This document shows, piece by piece, positions 8,388-17,075 of a stretch of 64,000 bases of DNA. Position 1 is the stretch's first letter. Each line of letters begins with the position of its first letter. The DNA lies in NCBI RefSeq assembly GCF_000265385.1, contig NC_018013.1:1081001-1145000 (forward strand), given 5' to 3'. The position numbers and the translations under genes were made by a program. The notes below the pieces were generated by a model. It was not told the origin of the DNA, made no database searches, and saw only the letters and a program-made list of their open reading frames with translations. The stretch is from Aequorivita sublithincola DSM 14238. Its GTDB lineage: Bacteria > Bacteroidota > Bacteroidia > Flavobacteriales > Flavobacteriaceae.

Positions 8388-9656
8388 TTATTCAAAAATA
8401 TATCCAGTCCAGTTAAACAAATCTCTGCTAACTGTTGGAGTAGTGCCATCAGTTACATTAATTATTGCGCCAGCCGTGGTTTTATTGTCTGCAATATCAA
8501 GACCGGTTGAAGAATCACCAACCACAGATATGTTAACTGAAGAACCTTTGGCATCACCTTTAGAATCTGTTAAGTCAATAAAATCTGCTGCTTTTGCACT
8601 TGCGTTTGCAAATGCTACGTAAGCATTGGTTAACGTAAGTCCGCTACCGCGACGTACTTTTATCATATCAGAAAATTCAACCGCTGCTCCGTTTATTAAA
8701 ACCAATCCATTAATTGTTGGGTTTGATTGGCCAGAATCTCCAGGAGAATTTCCATCTAAATTTCCATCACCTTCCAAACCACGTGGATCTTCAGTGATTG
8801 ATGTGAAATTAGCTTCGCGCAAACCATAAAGATTTGTAGCTGTTCCTGTCCAACCTTGAGTCCAGTCAAACATATCATCTTTAATGTTTACGGCCATTAA
8901 GTTTTTTACATTCACTGTTCCGCCAAACCATTCGTAAGCATCATCGTCACCGTAGAATACTGCTAGGTTTTCAATAACTGTTTCGCTTCCCACTCCATAA
9001 AAAGTAATTCCGTTGAATTCTTTGTCGCCATTAATACGAGCGCCTGTATATGAAGCCTCAACATATTTCATAACCCCAGAGTTATCGTTAGGAGTTGTTC
9101 CACCGTAAGTAAGATCTACAACTTCAGTAGTAGCAGTTCCGCCACCGCTAATTGGTGCTTTCCCAATTAAAAGAATTCCACCCCAGTCTCCAGAACGTGG
9201 ATTTGCTGCGTTTGATGTAAATTTAATTGGTGATGCAGCAGTTCCAGCAGCATTAATTTTAGCGCCTTGCTCTATAACTACATACACATTTGTTCCACCG
9301 GCAACAGCTTTAATTGTAGTACCTGGCTCTATACACAAAGTTGCGCCAGCCTTTACACTTAGTGGTCCACTTAGTATCCAAACAGTATCGTTAGTAAGGC
9401 ATACATCTGCGGTAACATTTCCTTTAAGATCTAAAGGATCCAGATCTGGATCATCTTGAGAAGCTATTATACCGTCCTTTTGAGCTTGTACTGAGCAAGG
9501 CTCACAAGCAGAACCACCACAATCTATACCGGTTTCATCACCGTTTTGAACTCCATCATTACAAGTAGCCACCACTGGTGTAGGGTTATCGTCTTTACTA
9601 CAGCCAGTAAGGGCTAATGTTGCGATTACAAAGCTTGATAAAAGAAATTTTTTCAT
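8388..9656 (-). CDS. Surface lipoprotein with Cys-rich motif and beta-helix-like body
   Basis: 422 aa. N-terminus MKKFLLSSFVIATLALTGCSKDD is a lipoprotein signal with lipobox LTGC. It is followed by a Cys cluster (CNDGVQNGDETGIDCGGSAC) known from Bacteroidota surface proteins. The body has repetitive beta-strand sequence (LCIEPGTTIKAVAGG, PIKFTSNAANPRSGDWGGILLIGKAPI) consistent with a right-handed beta-helix. I chose the ATG at 9656; the upstream codon at 9689 falls before the signal peptide. It lies between the PiT gene and a TonB receptor, all on the minus strand with similar promoter layouts, so a role as surface partner of the receptor is inferred. Substrate is not shown by sequence; phosphate or phosphoester is suggested by context. 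Confidence 0.75.
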   Translation of the reverse strand: MKKFLLSSFVIATLALTGCSKDDNPTPVVATCNDGVQNGDETGIDCGGSACEPCSVQAQKDGIIASQDDPDLDPLDLKGNVTADVCLTNDTVWILSGPLSVKAGATLCIEPGTTIKAVAGGTNVYVVIEQGAKINAAGTAASPIKFTSNAANPRSGDWGGILLIGKAPISGGGTATTEVVDLTYGGTTPNDNSGVMKYVEASYTGARINGDKEFNGITFYGVGSETVIENLAVFYGDDDAYEWFGGTVNVKNLMAVNIKDDMFDWTQGWTGTATNLYGLREANFTSITEDPRGLEGDGNLDGNSPGDSGQSNPTINGLVLINGAAVEFSDMIKVRRGSGLTLTNAYVAFANASAKAADFIDLTDSKGDAKGSSVNISVVGDSSTGLDIADNKTTAGAIINVTDGTTPTVSRDLFNWTGYIFE

Positions 9657-9686
9657 TGTTTTTGTTTTTTGTTTTAAAGTTTGATG

Positions 9687-9735
9687 CAAAGAAACAACTA
9701 GCTTGTTTCGTTACTCTTAGGTTAATATTATGGTT
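9687..9735 (-). promoter_or_regulatory. Pho-box-like half-sites and -7 element upstream of the lipoprotein
   Basis: A -7-like TTTCTTTG (minus, 9694-9687) lies about 30 nt before the ATG. GTTA occurs at 9710 and 9721 on the plus strand with a weak third GGTT at 9732, again 11-bp steps. The whole array fits in the spacer before the TonB receptor stop. Confidence 0.45.
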
Positions 9736-9751
9736 CTGTTAATTGTATTTT

Positions 9752-12577
9752 TTAAAATGAATAGGAAACCCCAGCGCTAAAAACCACGCCTCTTTTATAG
9801 GTTTCCACCGGAACTTCCTGCCCGTTGGGCAATGAAGCGTTTGGCACACCAATATTGTTTACTTCTTGCGTTAATTTGTACTCAGGATCTAATATGTTTT
9901 TAATGTTAAGTTTAATTCCGAAGTTTTCATTGATGGAAATTTTGTTGATGAAATCCAACGTTGGGATGGCCGAAAGCATAATGTTGTTCTTTCCAGAACC
10001 TGGATTGGCATCATCGCCGCCAGTTCCTAAAGAGTAAATACTTTTGCTGTTGTAGTTGAAAACTACGGAGCTCGTAATTCCACTTTTTTTCTTTTTTAAA
10101 TTCAGCGTTAAATCTGATCCTAAAATGAAAGGCGAAGAACCTTCCAATTCATCTTCTTTATTGGTAAAACGCACTGTAAGATTATCCGTTGGAACGTCTT
10201 CCAGTTTTTGGTTTGAATACAAATAGGAAGCGTTCAAACCGAAAGTCAACGTTTTTTCAGTATTTGAATCAGTAGAAAGTTTCAGAATGTTTTTTCGCAA
10301 TTCAAGCTCAACTCCAGCAATAGTTGCATCACCAGTGTTTACGTATGAAAGTTCGCCAGCGGCAGAATTCACTTCAATACGGTTTATAGCGTTTTTAATA
10401 TTTTTGTAGAAACCAGTAACCGCAACAATTTCACCTGGGCTGAAATAGTATTCGTATTTCAAATCGAGATTATAGTTATCCGCCGTCAATAAATCTGGAT
10501 TACCAAAACTGTTGAAACTTACGTCTTCGTAAAGAAACGGCGCTACTTCCTTAAACTGTGGAAGGGTATAAGTCTTGCTTCCCGCCAAACGCACGATGCT
10601 GTTTTCGGTGAAATTATATTTCAAATTGAAACTTGGCAACACGAAGTTTTCATCAATTAATGAAGGATCTGTGTTTGGATCATTTGTTGTTGCGAGGTTG
10701 GTGTCAAAAAGTACTTCCTGCTTTACTTTTTCGTAACGAACGCCAACGTTTGCTGAAAAGCTATTCGAAAAATCATAACTCACTTCACCCAATCCCGAGT
10801 GGATTGTTCGTTTTCCGTCGTAAGAAAAAGGAATGAAAGGATCCTTCCCATCGCGACCATCCCCACGATTGGTAGTCAATCTAAAAATTCCATTATTTAA
10901 AGATTGCTGGTTAAAAAGCGAAATGTCTGGATTGTCAATATCAACCACAGCTGGGCTGTCTAAAATATAATTTAGCTGCGTGTAATTAAACGTTCTGTCC
11001 GTATCTCTATAATTATAACCCAAACGGATTCGGCTATTGTTTGTGTTTTCATTTTTTCCATTCAATTCATAATCCAAATAGAGCTTTCCAGCCAAATCGT
11101 TTTCTTCAAGATTTGAATAAAAGCGGTTGTTAAGCGCACTGCCCGAAGCCGCTTTGGCAACATCTGCATTTACGTCAATAACATACGTATTGGTTCTTCT
11201 ATCCGGCTCATAACCACGGATTGTGTTATAGGAAGCGCCCGCCTCTAAGCTCAATTTTTCGTTAAGAGTAAGCGAAGTTAAAAGCTGGTTTACAAAAAGG
11301 TTGTTTTCGTTTTCCTGCTGTCTTCTTATAAAAGCACGAATCGGATTTTCAGGTTCGTCATTTTCGGTAAGTCCGGCTTTCAATCCGTAATAATCGGCAA
11401 CACTTTGGCTGTTGTTTTTTATGAACATACTGTTTGCCGCAATATAATCTCCATTCGGAAAACGCCATTTAACATTTGCCATCGCCAGTTTTGAAACGTG
11501 GTAGTTATATTCTGTTTTGCTGAATTCTTGATTGTAGCCACCCGCGGCATTAATCCTATCTGCAGTTCCTTTTCGATATTCATATTTATTGTCAAAATTC
11601 CCCACGAAGAAAAGACTTAACCTATTGTTCCCAATATCAAAACGCTTTCCGCCAGAAAGGGAATAACTGGAATTAAGCTGCGCGTTTTGAGTGTTTGGTT
11701 TAAAGTTGTTATCAAAAGCATGTAACTTCAAATCTGTAATCGGAACGTGTACATTGTGAATATTGCCAATGTATTTGGCATTGTCCATCATTAAAAATTG
11801 CTTTCCAATGGCACGCGAATTCACTTCCGGAGAAATTGAAAACTGCAAACTTCCCGGCCCTGTAAGTTCTTTGCTCACAATATTTATATTGGCTCCCGCA
11901 ACATCGCCGTAAAGAGGAACTGAAAATGTTTTGTTGATGCCCACGCTTTCAATAACATCGCTAGACAAAAAGTCCAACGAAATATTTTTGTATTCAGGAT
12001 CTTCGGAAGGCAGCGGCAATTCATTTAAAGTTGTAGAATTGTAACGGTCTCCTAAACCGCGAACAAAAATGTTTTTTACGCCAGCTTGTTTTTTAATTCC
12101 TGTTACTTTGGTCACAGCACCTTCAGCATCGCTAACGCCTTTTCGGGCCAGATCTTCCGCTCCGATGGATTGGGTAATTCCAACTGCTTTCTTTTGTTCC
12201 AATAATAAGACAACAGCACTTTCTCGACGCGTTGTGGTTTTTATTACCACTTCATCTAAAGCAGCAGCACTCGCACCCATCGGCACATCAATATTTGTTA
12301 CTTTATCTGCAATAATTTTTACATCGGGAATTTCAACTGTTTCATAACCCACAAAGCTGTAAACCACGGTGTACGTTCCTGGTTCAATATTATCCAAAGA
12401 ATACAAACCATCAATGTCTGAAGTTATTCCTTTAGTGGTTCCTTTCAGAAAAATATTTGCAAAAGGCAAGGGTTCGTTATTGTAATCTGTATCTGTAAGT
12501 TTTCCTACAATAGTGCTTGTTTGCGCTATTGAAACTGACGTTAAAAAGATGAATAAAAGGTTTATAATTATTTTCAT
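9752..12577 (-). CDS. TonB-dependent outer-membrane receptor
   Basis: 941 aa. Signal peptide MKIIINLLFIFLTSVSIAQ; residues ~22-110 form a carboxypeptidase-regulatory-like domain (STIVGKLTDTDYNNEPLPFANIFLKG); plug domain ~120-240 (IKKQAGVKNIFVRGLGDRYN); then a 22-strand-type barrel ending in Phe (SAGVSYSF). No SusD gene follows; instead a beta-helix lipoprotein is encoded downstream. Transports an unknown ligand across the outer membrane using TonB energy. It is preceded by the longest 11-bp-phased repeat array in the window (12619-12678), with a PiT transporter two genes downstream, so phosphate-type ligand import is inferred. It diverges from dgt. Confidence 0.92.
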   Translation of the reverse strand: MKIIINLLFIFLTSVSIAQTSTIVGKLTDTDYNNEPLPFANIFLKGTTKGITSDIDGLYSLDNIEPGTYTVVYSFVGYETVEIPDVKIIADKVTNIDVPMGASAAALDEVVIKTTTRRESAVVLLLEQKKAVGITQSIGAEDLARKGVSDAEGAVTKVTGIKKQAGVKNIFVRGLGDRYNSTTLNELPLPSEDPEYKNISLDFLSSDVIESVGINKTFSVPLYGDVAGANINIVSKELTGPGSLQFSISPEVNSRAIGKQFLMMDNAKYIGNIHNVHVPITDLKLHAFDNNFKPNTQNAQLNSSYSLSGGKRFDIGNNRLSLFFVGNFDNKYEYRKGTADRINAAGGYNQEFSKTEYNYHVSKLAMANVKWRFPNGDYIAANSMFIKNNSQSVADYYGLKAGLTENDEPENPIRAFIRRQQENENNLFVNQLLTSLTLNEKLSLEAGASYNTIRGYEPDRRTNTYVIDVNADVAKAASGSALNNRFYSNLEENDLAGKLYLDYELNGKNENTNNSRIRLGYNYRDTDRTFNYTQLNYILDSPAVVDIDNPDISLFNQQSLNNGIFRLTTNRGDGRDGKDPFIPFSYDGKRTIHSGLGEVSYDFSNSFSANVGVRYEKVKQEVLFDTNLATTNDPNTDPSLIDENFVLPSFNLKYNFTENSIVRLAGSKTYTLPQFKEVAPFLYEDVSFNSFGNPDLLTADNYNLDLKYEYYFSPGEIVAVTGFYKNIKNAINRIEVNSAAGELSYVNTGDATIAGVELELRKNILKLSTDSNTEKTLTFGLNASYLYSNQKLEDVPTDNLTVRFTNKEDELEGSSPFILGSDLTLNLKKKKSGITSSVVFNYNSKSIYSLGTGGDDANPGSGKNNIMLSAIPTLDFINKISINENFGIKLNIKNILDPEYKLTQEVNNIGVPNASLPNGQEVPVETYKRGVVFSAGVSYSF

Positions 12578-12600
12578 TTTTGTCGTTTGATTTATTTGTG

Positions 12601-12608
12601 CAAAGAAA
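12601..12608 (-). promoter_or_regulatory. -7-like element of the TonB receptor gene
   Basis: TTTCTTTG on the minus strand, the same octamer as in front of the lipoprotein gene. It is 23 nt from the ATG, with the repeat array beginning 10 bp further upstream. Confidence 0.45.
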
Positions 12609-12618
12609 CTCGTCCAAT

Positions 12619-12678
12619 GTAACCCCCGTGTTAATTAGGTATTACCAATTTGTCACCATAGCGTTAGCCAAAGGTTAA
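12619..12678. promoter_or_regulatory. Six 11-bp-phased GTTA-type repeats (Pho-box-like operator)
   Basis: Half-sites on the plus strand at 12619 (GTAA), 12630 (GTTA), 12641 (ATTA), 12652 (GTCA), 12663 (GTTA) and 12674 (GTTA): six in a row at exactly 11-bp steps, several followed by A/G/C-CC. PhoB Pho boxes are direct repeats with this period, and the unit at 12652 resembles TGTCA. The array lies in the divergent TonB-receptor/dgt spacer and is placed to replace the -33 element of the receptor promoter. Geometry is seen; the regulator is inferred. Confidence 0.6.
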
Positions 12679-12699
12679 GTAACTATTCTAAAATTATCA

Positions 12700-12728
12700 T
12701 TGTGGTACTTTTTGAAAATAGTATCTTG
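12700..12728 (+). promoter_or_regulatory. Promoter of dgt (TTG-N19-TATCTTG)
   Basis: TTG at 12700 and TATCTTG at 12722, spacer 19, close to the Bacteroidota -33/-7 consensus, about 20 nt before the ATG. Confidence 0.5.
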
Positions 12729-12748
12729 CTTCAAAATTTTTTAGAATT

Positions 12749-14080
12749 ATGATGCAATGGGAACAACTGCTTTCGCTACGGAAGCAAGGCGACAAAAACA
12801 AACGTTTGCGAATAGAGGAAAACGAAACCCGTTTAGGTTTTGAAGTAGATTATGATCGCGTGATTTTTTCTTCAGCTTTTAGAAGTTTGCAGGATAAAAC
12901 GCAAGTTATTCCACTTTCAAAAACTTCTTTTGTTCACACACGATTGACGCATAGTTTGGAAGTTTCTGTTGTTGGCCGTTCCTTGGGAAGAATTGTAGGA
13001 AAAGAACTTCTGAAAAAACATCCACAGTTACAGACTTCTCACGGATATCAATTTAACGATTTTGGAGCGATTGTAGCCGCCGCCGCTTTGGCGCACGACA
13101 TTGGCAATCCACCTTTCGGGCATAGCGGCGAAAAGGCGATTGGCGATTATTTTTTGAATGGAAATGGCAAACGTTTTAAAAATCAACTTACTGAAAAAGG
13201 ATATCAGGACTTAGTAGATTTTGAAGGAAATGCCAATGGCTTCAAGATTTTAACTGAATCTAAAGATGGTGTTCAAGGTGGACTAAGACTTACTTATGCC
13301 ACATTAGGTGCGTTTATGAAATATCCTAAACAATCGCTTCCTAAAAAACCTACTACACATGTTGCTGACAAAAAATTTGGAGTTTTTCAAAGTGAAACGG
13401 AATTTTTTGGCGAGGTAGTTTCTGAGTTAGGTCTTTTAAATAGAAATAGTGATGGTTTTGCGCGTCATCCGCTTACATTTCTCGTAGAAGCTGCGGACGA
13501 TATTTGTTACACAATTATAGATTTTGAAGACGGCATTAATTTAGGTTTGATTGAAGAAGAAATAGCGCTAGAATATTTAATTAATTTAGTTCGAAATAGT
13601 TTAAAGAAAGAAGTTTATTCAGGTTTAAAAACTTCGCAGAATAGATTGGCTTATCTACGTTCACTTGCCATAAACACATTAATTGCCGAAGCTGCATCTA
13701 TATTTATAGAGAATGAAGAAGAAATTCTGAAAGGCACTTTTTCCGAATCTCTGCTGGATAGAAGTCAATATCAAGCTCAAATCTCAGACATTATAAAGAT
13801 AAGTGTTGAAAAAGTGTACCAAAGCACTGAAGTAATGGAAAAGGAAATTGCTGGTTACACAATATTGTCAACGCTGTTAGATGCTTTCACCACTGCTTAT
13901 GAAAATCATAACAATGAAAATGCTCGTCAATACGATAAATTATTATTGAGAATGTTTGAGTACGACCTTTCTAAAAACCAATCGGTTTATGAATATTTAA
14001 TGGAATGTTGTAGTTACATTTCTCGATTAACTGATGGCAATGCACTTCAAATTTTTCAAAAAATAAAGGGGAATCTTTAA
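12749..14080 (+). CDS. dgt: Deoxyguanosinetriphosphate triphosphohydrolase
   Basis: HD-domain dNTPase converting dGTP to deoxyguanosine and triphosphate; cytosolic. Signature pieces: FRSLQDKTQV, TRLTHSLEVSVVGRSLGR, the HD motif AAALAHDIGNPPFGHSGE, and later VEAADDICYTIIDFEDG. At 443 aa it matches the class without a long insert. Two adjacent ATGs open the frame; the first is used. Monocistronic. Confidence 0.94.
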   Translation: MMQWEQLLSLRKQGDKNKRLRIEENETRLGFEVDYDRVIFSSAFRSLQDKTQVIPLSKTSFVHTRLTHSLEVSVVGRSLGRIVGKELLKKHPQLQTSHGYQFNDFGAIVAAAALAHDIGNPPFGHSGEKAIGDYFLNGNGKRFKNQLTEKGYQDLVDFEGNANGFKILTESKDGVQGGLRLTYATLGAFMKYPKQSLPKKPTTHVADKKFGVFQSETEFFGEVVSELGLLNRNSDGFARHPLTFLVEAADDICYTIIDFEDGINLGLIEEEIALEYLINLVRNSLKKEVYSGLKTSQNRLAYLRSLAINTLIAEAASIFIENEEEILKGTFSESLLDRSQYQAQISDIIKISVEKVYQSTEVMEKEIAGYTILSTLLDAFTTAYENHNNENARQYDKLLLRMFEYDLSKNQSVYEYLMECCSYISRLTDGNALQIFQKIKGNL

Positions 14081-14119
14081 AAATCAATCAATTAACTTAG
14101 TTAAATATTAATTTTCGTC

Positions 14120-14149
14120 TTGTAAAGCCGTGATTTTAATATACTTTTA
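14120..14149 (+). promoter_or_regulatory. Promoter of the first M36 peptidase (TTG-N19-TACTTTTA)
   Basis: TTG 14120-14122 and TACTTTTA 14142-14149 at the preferred 19-bp spacing, about 50 nt upstream of the ATG. Confidence 0.5.
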
Positions 14150-14201
14150 GAATAATAATTTACAAACACATACTCCCTAGTTTTAACCAAATCTATTTCT
14201 T

Positions 14202-16790
14202 ATGAAAAAAATTACCTACTTACTATTTCTGTTAGCTTTCAATTTTTCTTTCGCGCAAGATTATTCTTCCGTAGTAAAGTCATATCTGCAGAATAATAGA
14301 TCACAATTAGCATTGCAAGCTCAGGATATTGCAGATGTTAGCATCGCAACTCAGAGTTTTTCAAAAAGCCTGAAAGCGAATACTGTTTATGTTGAACAGC
14401 GTTATCAAGGCATTTTGGTGTTTAATTCTACTTCACCTTTTGTTTTACGAAATGGCGCCGTTACTTCAGCAAAAGTTTCTTTTGTTCAAAATTTAACTTT
14501 AAAAGTAAATGCCACAACTCCTTCTGTTACTCCTAATATGGCAATAATGAAGGCAGCCGCGGCATTGGGGCTCGACACTCCCTCAAATTTAACTTTACTT
14601 GAAACTGGTATTGACAATTCTTACACTTATTCCAACGGAACTATTTCTTTAGAAAACATTCCCGTACAATTGGTTTATCAAAATTTAGAAGCTACAAACA
14701 GCCTAAAACTAGCATGGAATTTGAGTATCTATTTATTGAATGCAGACCATCATTATAATGTGCGTATTGACGCACTTACTGGTGAACTATTGGAAACTAA
14801 TGATTGGGTGTCTCAATGCGAGCTACCGGATTTTGGAGTAAACCACAATCATGGATTAAAAAATAACGAAAGTATTTTGTTTGAAAACAATACTTCAGCC
14901 AATAAAAATGCGCTTGTAGATGCCCAATATAGAGTTTTTGCATTACCATTAAGAAACCCTGACGGTGGTCCTGATACTTTAGTAATCAACCCTGAAAATG
15001 CTACCGCGTCTCCATTTAAATGGCACGACACTGATGGTGTTACAGGTGCAGAATTCACAATTACAAGAGGAAACAATGTTTATGCATATTTAGATTTGTG
15101 TGATACAAATTCAGGAGATTCACCCGATGGTGGACCTTCTTTGAATTTTGATTTTCCATTCAATTTACCCCAATCTCCAGCAAATTTTAGAGATGCTTCT
15201 ACGGTAAATTTATTTTATTTGAATAACGTTATTCACGATGTAATGTATCAATATGGCTTTGATGAAGCCAGTGGAAACTTTCAGCAAAACAACTATGGAA
15301 ACGGTGGCAACGGGAATGATTCGGTAAATGCAGAGGCTCAAGACGGCGGCGGAACCAACAATGCAAACTTTGGTACTCCACCAGACGGAAGCAATCCAAG
15401 AATGCAAATGTATATATGGACTGGTGGCGCTGGAGGGCCTATTACAGATATTTTTACAATTAATGGTGGACCATTGGCAGGAACTTATGGTGGTACTCCA
15501 GCAAATTTTGGTGGGGGAATTCCACTAAACCTAACTGGTGATTTGGTTTTAATTGAAGATGACAATTCTGGTCCTTCTACAGATCCAAATGACGGATGCG
15601 ACAATATTACCAATGGCGGTGCCCTAAACGGAAAAATTGTAGTAATAAGAAGAGGTGAGTGCGAATTTGGATTTAAAGTTTTGGCAGCTGAAAACAATGG
15701 TGCCGCTGCTGTAATAATAGTAAACAATGTAGCAGGAGATCCACCTCTTATGGGCGGTGGCGTAGTAGGATGCCAAGTTTCTATTCCAGCGTTTGCCGTT
15801 TCTGATGTAGTTGGAGAGCCAATAATTACGCAGTTAGTGTCTGGATCTGTTAACGGAACAATAAATGGAACAAATGTACCAATTGCCCTTGATGGCGATC
15901 TTGACACTGAAATAGTAGTCCACGAATATGGCCACGGAATATCAAACAGACTTACTGGTGGAAGATTTAACACTAATTGTTTGGGTAATGAAGAACAAAT
16001 GGGCGAAGGCTGGAGCGATTATTTCGCAACGGTTATGACCATTTATAATGGAGACACGGGAGCAACTCCTAGACCAATGGGATCTTATGCCTCCGGTGAT
16101 CCTAATGGAATTAGAACTTATCCTTATAGCACCAATTTTGCCGTAAACCCTCATACCTATGATGATATAAAAACAGAAGTTGCCCCGCACGGAGTAGGGT
16201 CAGTATGGGCAGCGATGCTTTGGGAGATGACTTGGGATTTAATAACTCAATATGGTTTTGACTCAGATATATATAATGGTAATGGCGGAAATAACATTGC
16301 TTTGCAATTAGTAATAGATGGATTAAAACTACAACCATGTAGCCCAGGATTCGTAGATGGAAGGGACGCAATCCTTGAAGCAGACCAATTGGCTAACGGT
16401 GGCGCAAACCGATGCATTATTTGGCGTGCTTTTGCCAGACGAGGTCTTGGACTAAGTGCAACTCAAGGAAGTTCAAATAGTAAATCAGACGGTACCGAAG
16501 CTTTTGATGTACCTGTTGATTGTCAATTGGGAGTAAATGATACTGGTAGTTTAAACAATTTCATTATCTATCCAAACCCATCCAAAGGTGAAATAAATAT
16601 AACATCCAGATTTGATGTTGGCAACACAACCATATCAATTTTCGATATAAATGGAAGAAAAGTATTTACACAACAAGTAAATCTTCAAAATACTACAAGT
16701 ATAAACGCCAGTGGTCTTAATACCGGAATTTATTTGATAAAGATAGAAAGTGCTGAAAGGTCACAAACTTCGAAATTGATTATCAACTAA
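14202..16790 (+). CDS. Secreted M36 (fungalysin-type) metallopeptidase with PA and T9SS sorting domains
   Basis: 862-aa exported zinc endopeptidase. Signal peptide MKKITYLLFLLAFNFSFAQ; FTP-like propeptide ~20-200; catalytic domain with zinc site HEYGH at residues 574-578 and third ligand Glu602 in GEGWSDYF; a protease-associated (PA) domain inserted around 450-555 (GKIVVIRRGECEFGFKVLA); type A T9SS C-terminal domain (IIYPNPSKGEINI to KLIIN). Likely released or cell-surface bound after T9SS export, degrading proteins for nutrition. Followed by a terminator and a paralogue of identical length. Confidence 0.92.
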   Translation: MKKITYLLFLLAFNFSFAQDYSSVVKSYLQNNRSQLALQAQDIADVSIATQSFSKSLKANTVYVEQRYQGILVFNSTSPFVLRNGAVTSAKVSFVQNLTLKVNATTPSVTPNMAIMKAAAALGLDTPSNLTLLETGIDNSYTYSNGTISLENIPVQLVYQNLEATNSLKLAWNLSIYLLNADHHYNVRIDALTGELLETNDWVSQCELPDFGVNHNHGLKNNESILFENNTSANKNALVDAQYRVFALPLRNPDGGPDTLVINPENATASPFKWHDTDGVTGAEFTITRGNNVYAYLDLCDTNSGDSPDGGPSLNFDFPFNLPQSPANFRDASTVNLFYLNNVIHDVMYQYGFDEASGNFQQNNYGNGGNGNDSVNAEAQDGGGTNNANFGTPPDGSNPRMQMYIWTGGAGGPITDIFTINGGPLAGTYGGTPANFGGGIPLNLTGDLVLIEDDNSGPSTDPNDGCDNITNGGALNGKIVVIRRGECEFGFKVLAAENNGAAAVIIVNNVAGDPPLMGGGVVGCQVSIPAFAVSDVVGEPIITQLVSGSVNGTINGTNVPIALDGDLDTEIVVHEYGHGISNRLTGGRFNTNCLGNEEQMGEGWSDYFATVMTIYNGDTGATPRPMGSYASGDPNGIRTYPYSTNFAVNPHTYDDIKTEVAPHGVGSVWAAMLWEMTWDLITQYGFDSDIYNGNGGNNIALQLVIDGLKLQPCSPGFVDGRDAILEADQLANGGANRCIIWRAFARRGLGLSATQGSSNSKSDGTEAFDVPVDCQLGVNDTGSLNNFIIYPNPSKGEINITSRFDVGNTTISIFDINGRKVFTQQVNLQNTTSINASGLNTGIYLIKIESAERSQTSKLIIN

Positions 16791-16812
16791 ATACATCCTA
16801 TTTTAAATATAT

Positions 16813-16850
16813 AAAGAGAGGCCTTTTACAGGGTCTCTCTTTTATTTTTT
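16813..16850 (+). terminator. Terminator after the first M36 peptidase
   Basis: AAAGAGAGGCC / GGGTCTCTCTTT hairpin followed by TTTATTTTTT. Confidence 0.85.
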
Positions 16851-17075
16851 AGGAATTAGTTGCCATTTGATTTCTAGTTTTAAAAGATCAGAATAGTTTG
16901 ATAGCAAGAAATATTCATATATATTAAGCTGAAATATGTTAAAAAGCAGATATATGCAGGTTTTATACCCAATTTTATGATATTTTTATAAACTCTATTT
17001 TATTAACTTTTAATTAAACATTTTTATGGTCAATCATTTCTGATCATAATCACCTAAAAACTTAATTTTTACCTT

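Noticed and set aside
15485..15973. 162-aa minus-strand frame opposite the first M36 peptidase
   Set aside because: Antisense shadow of a clear coding gene with zinc motif; low-complexity Pro/Ser content.
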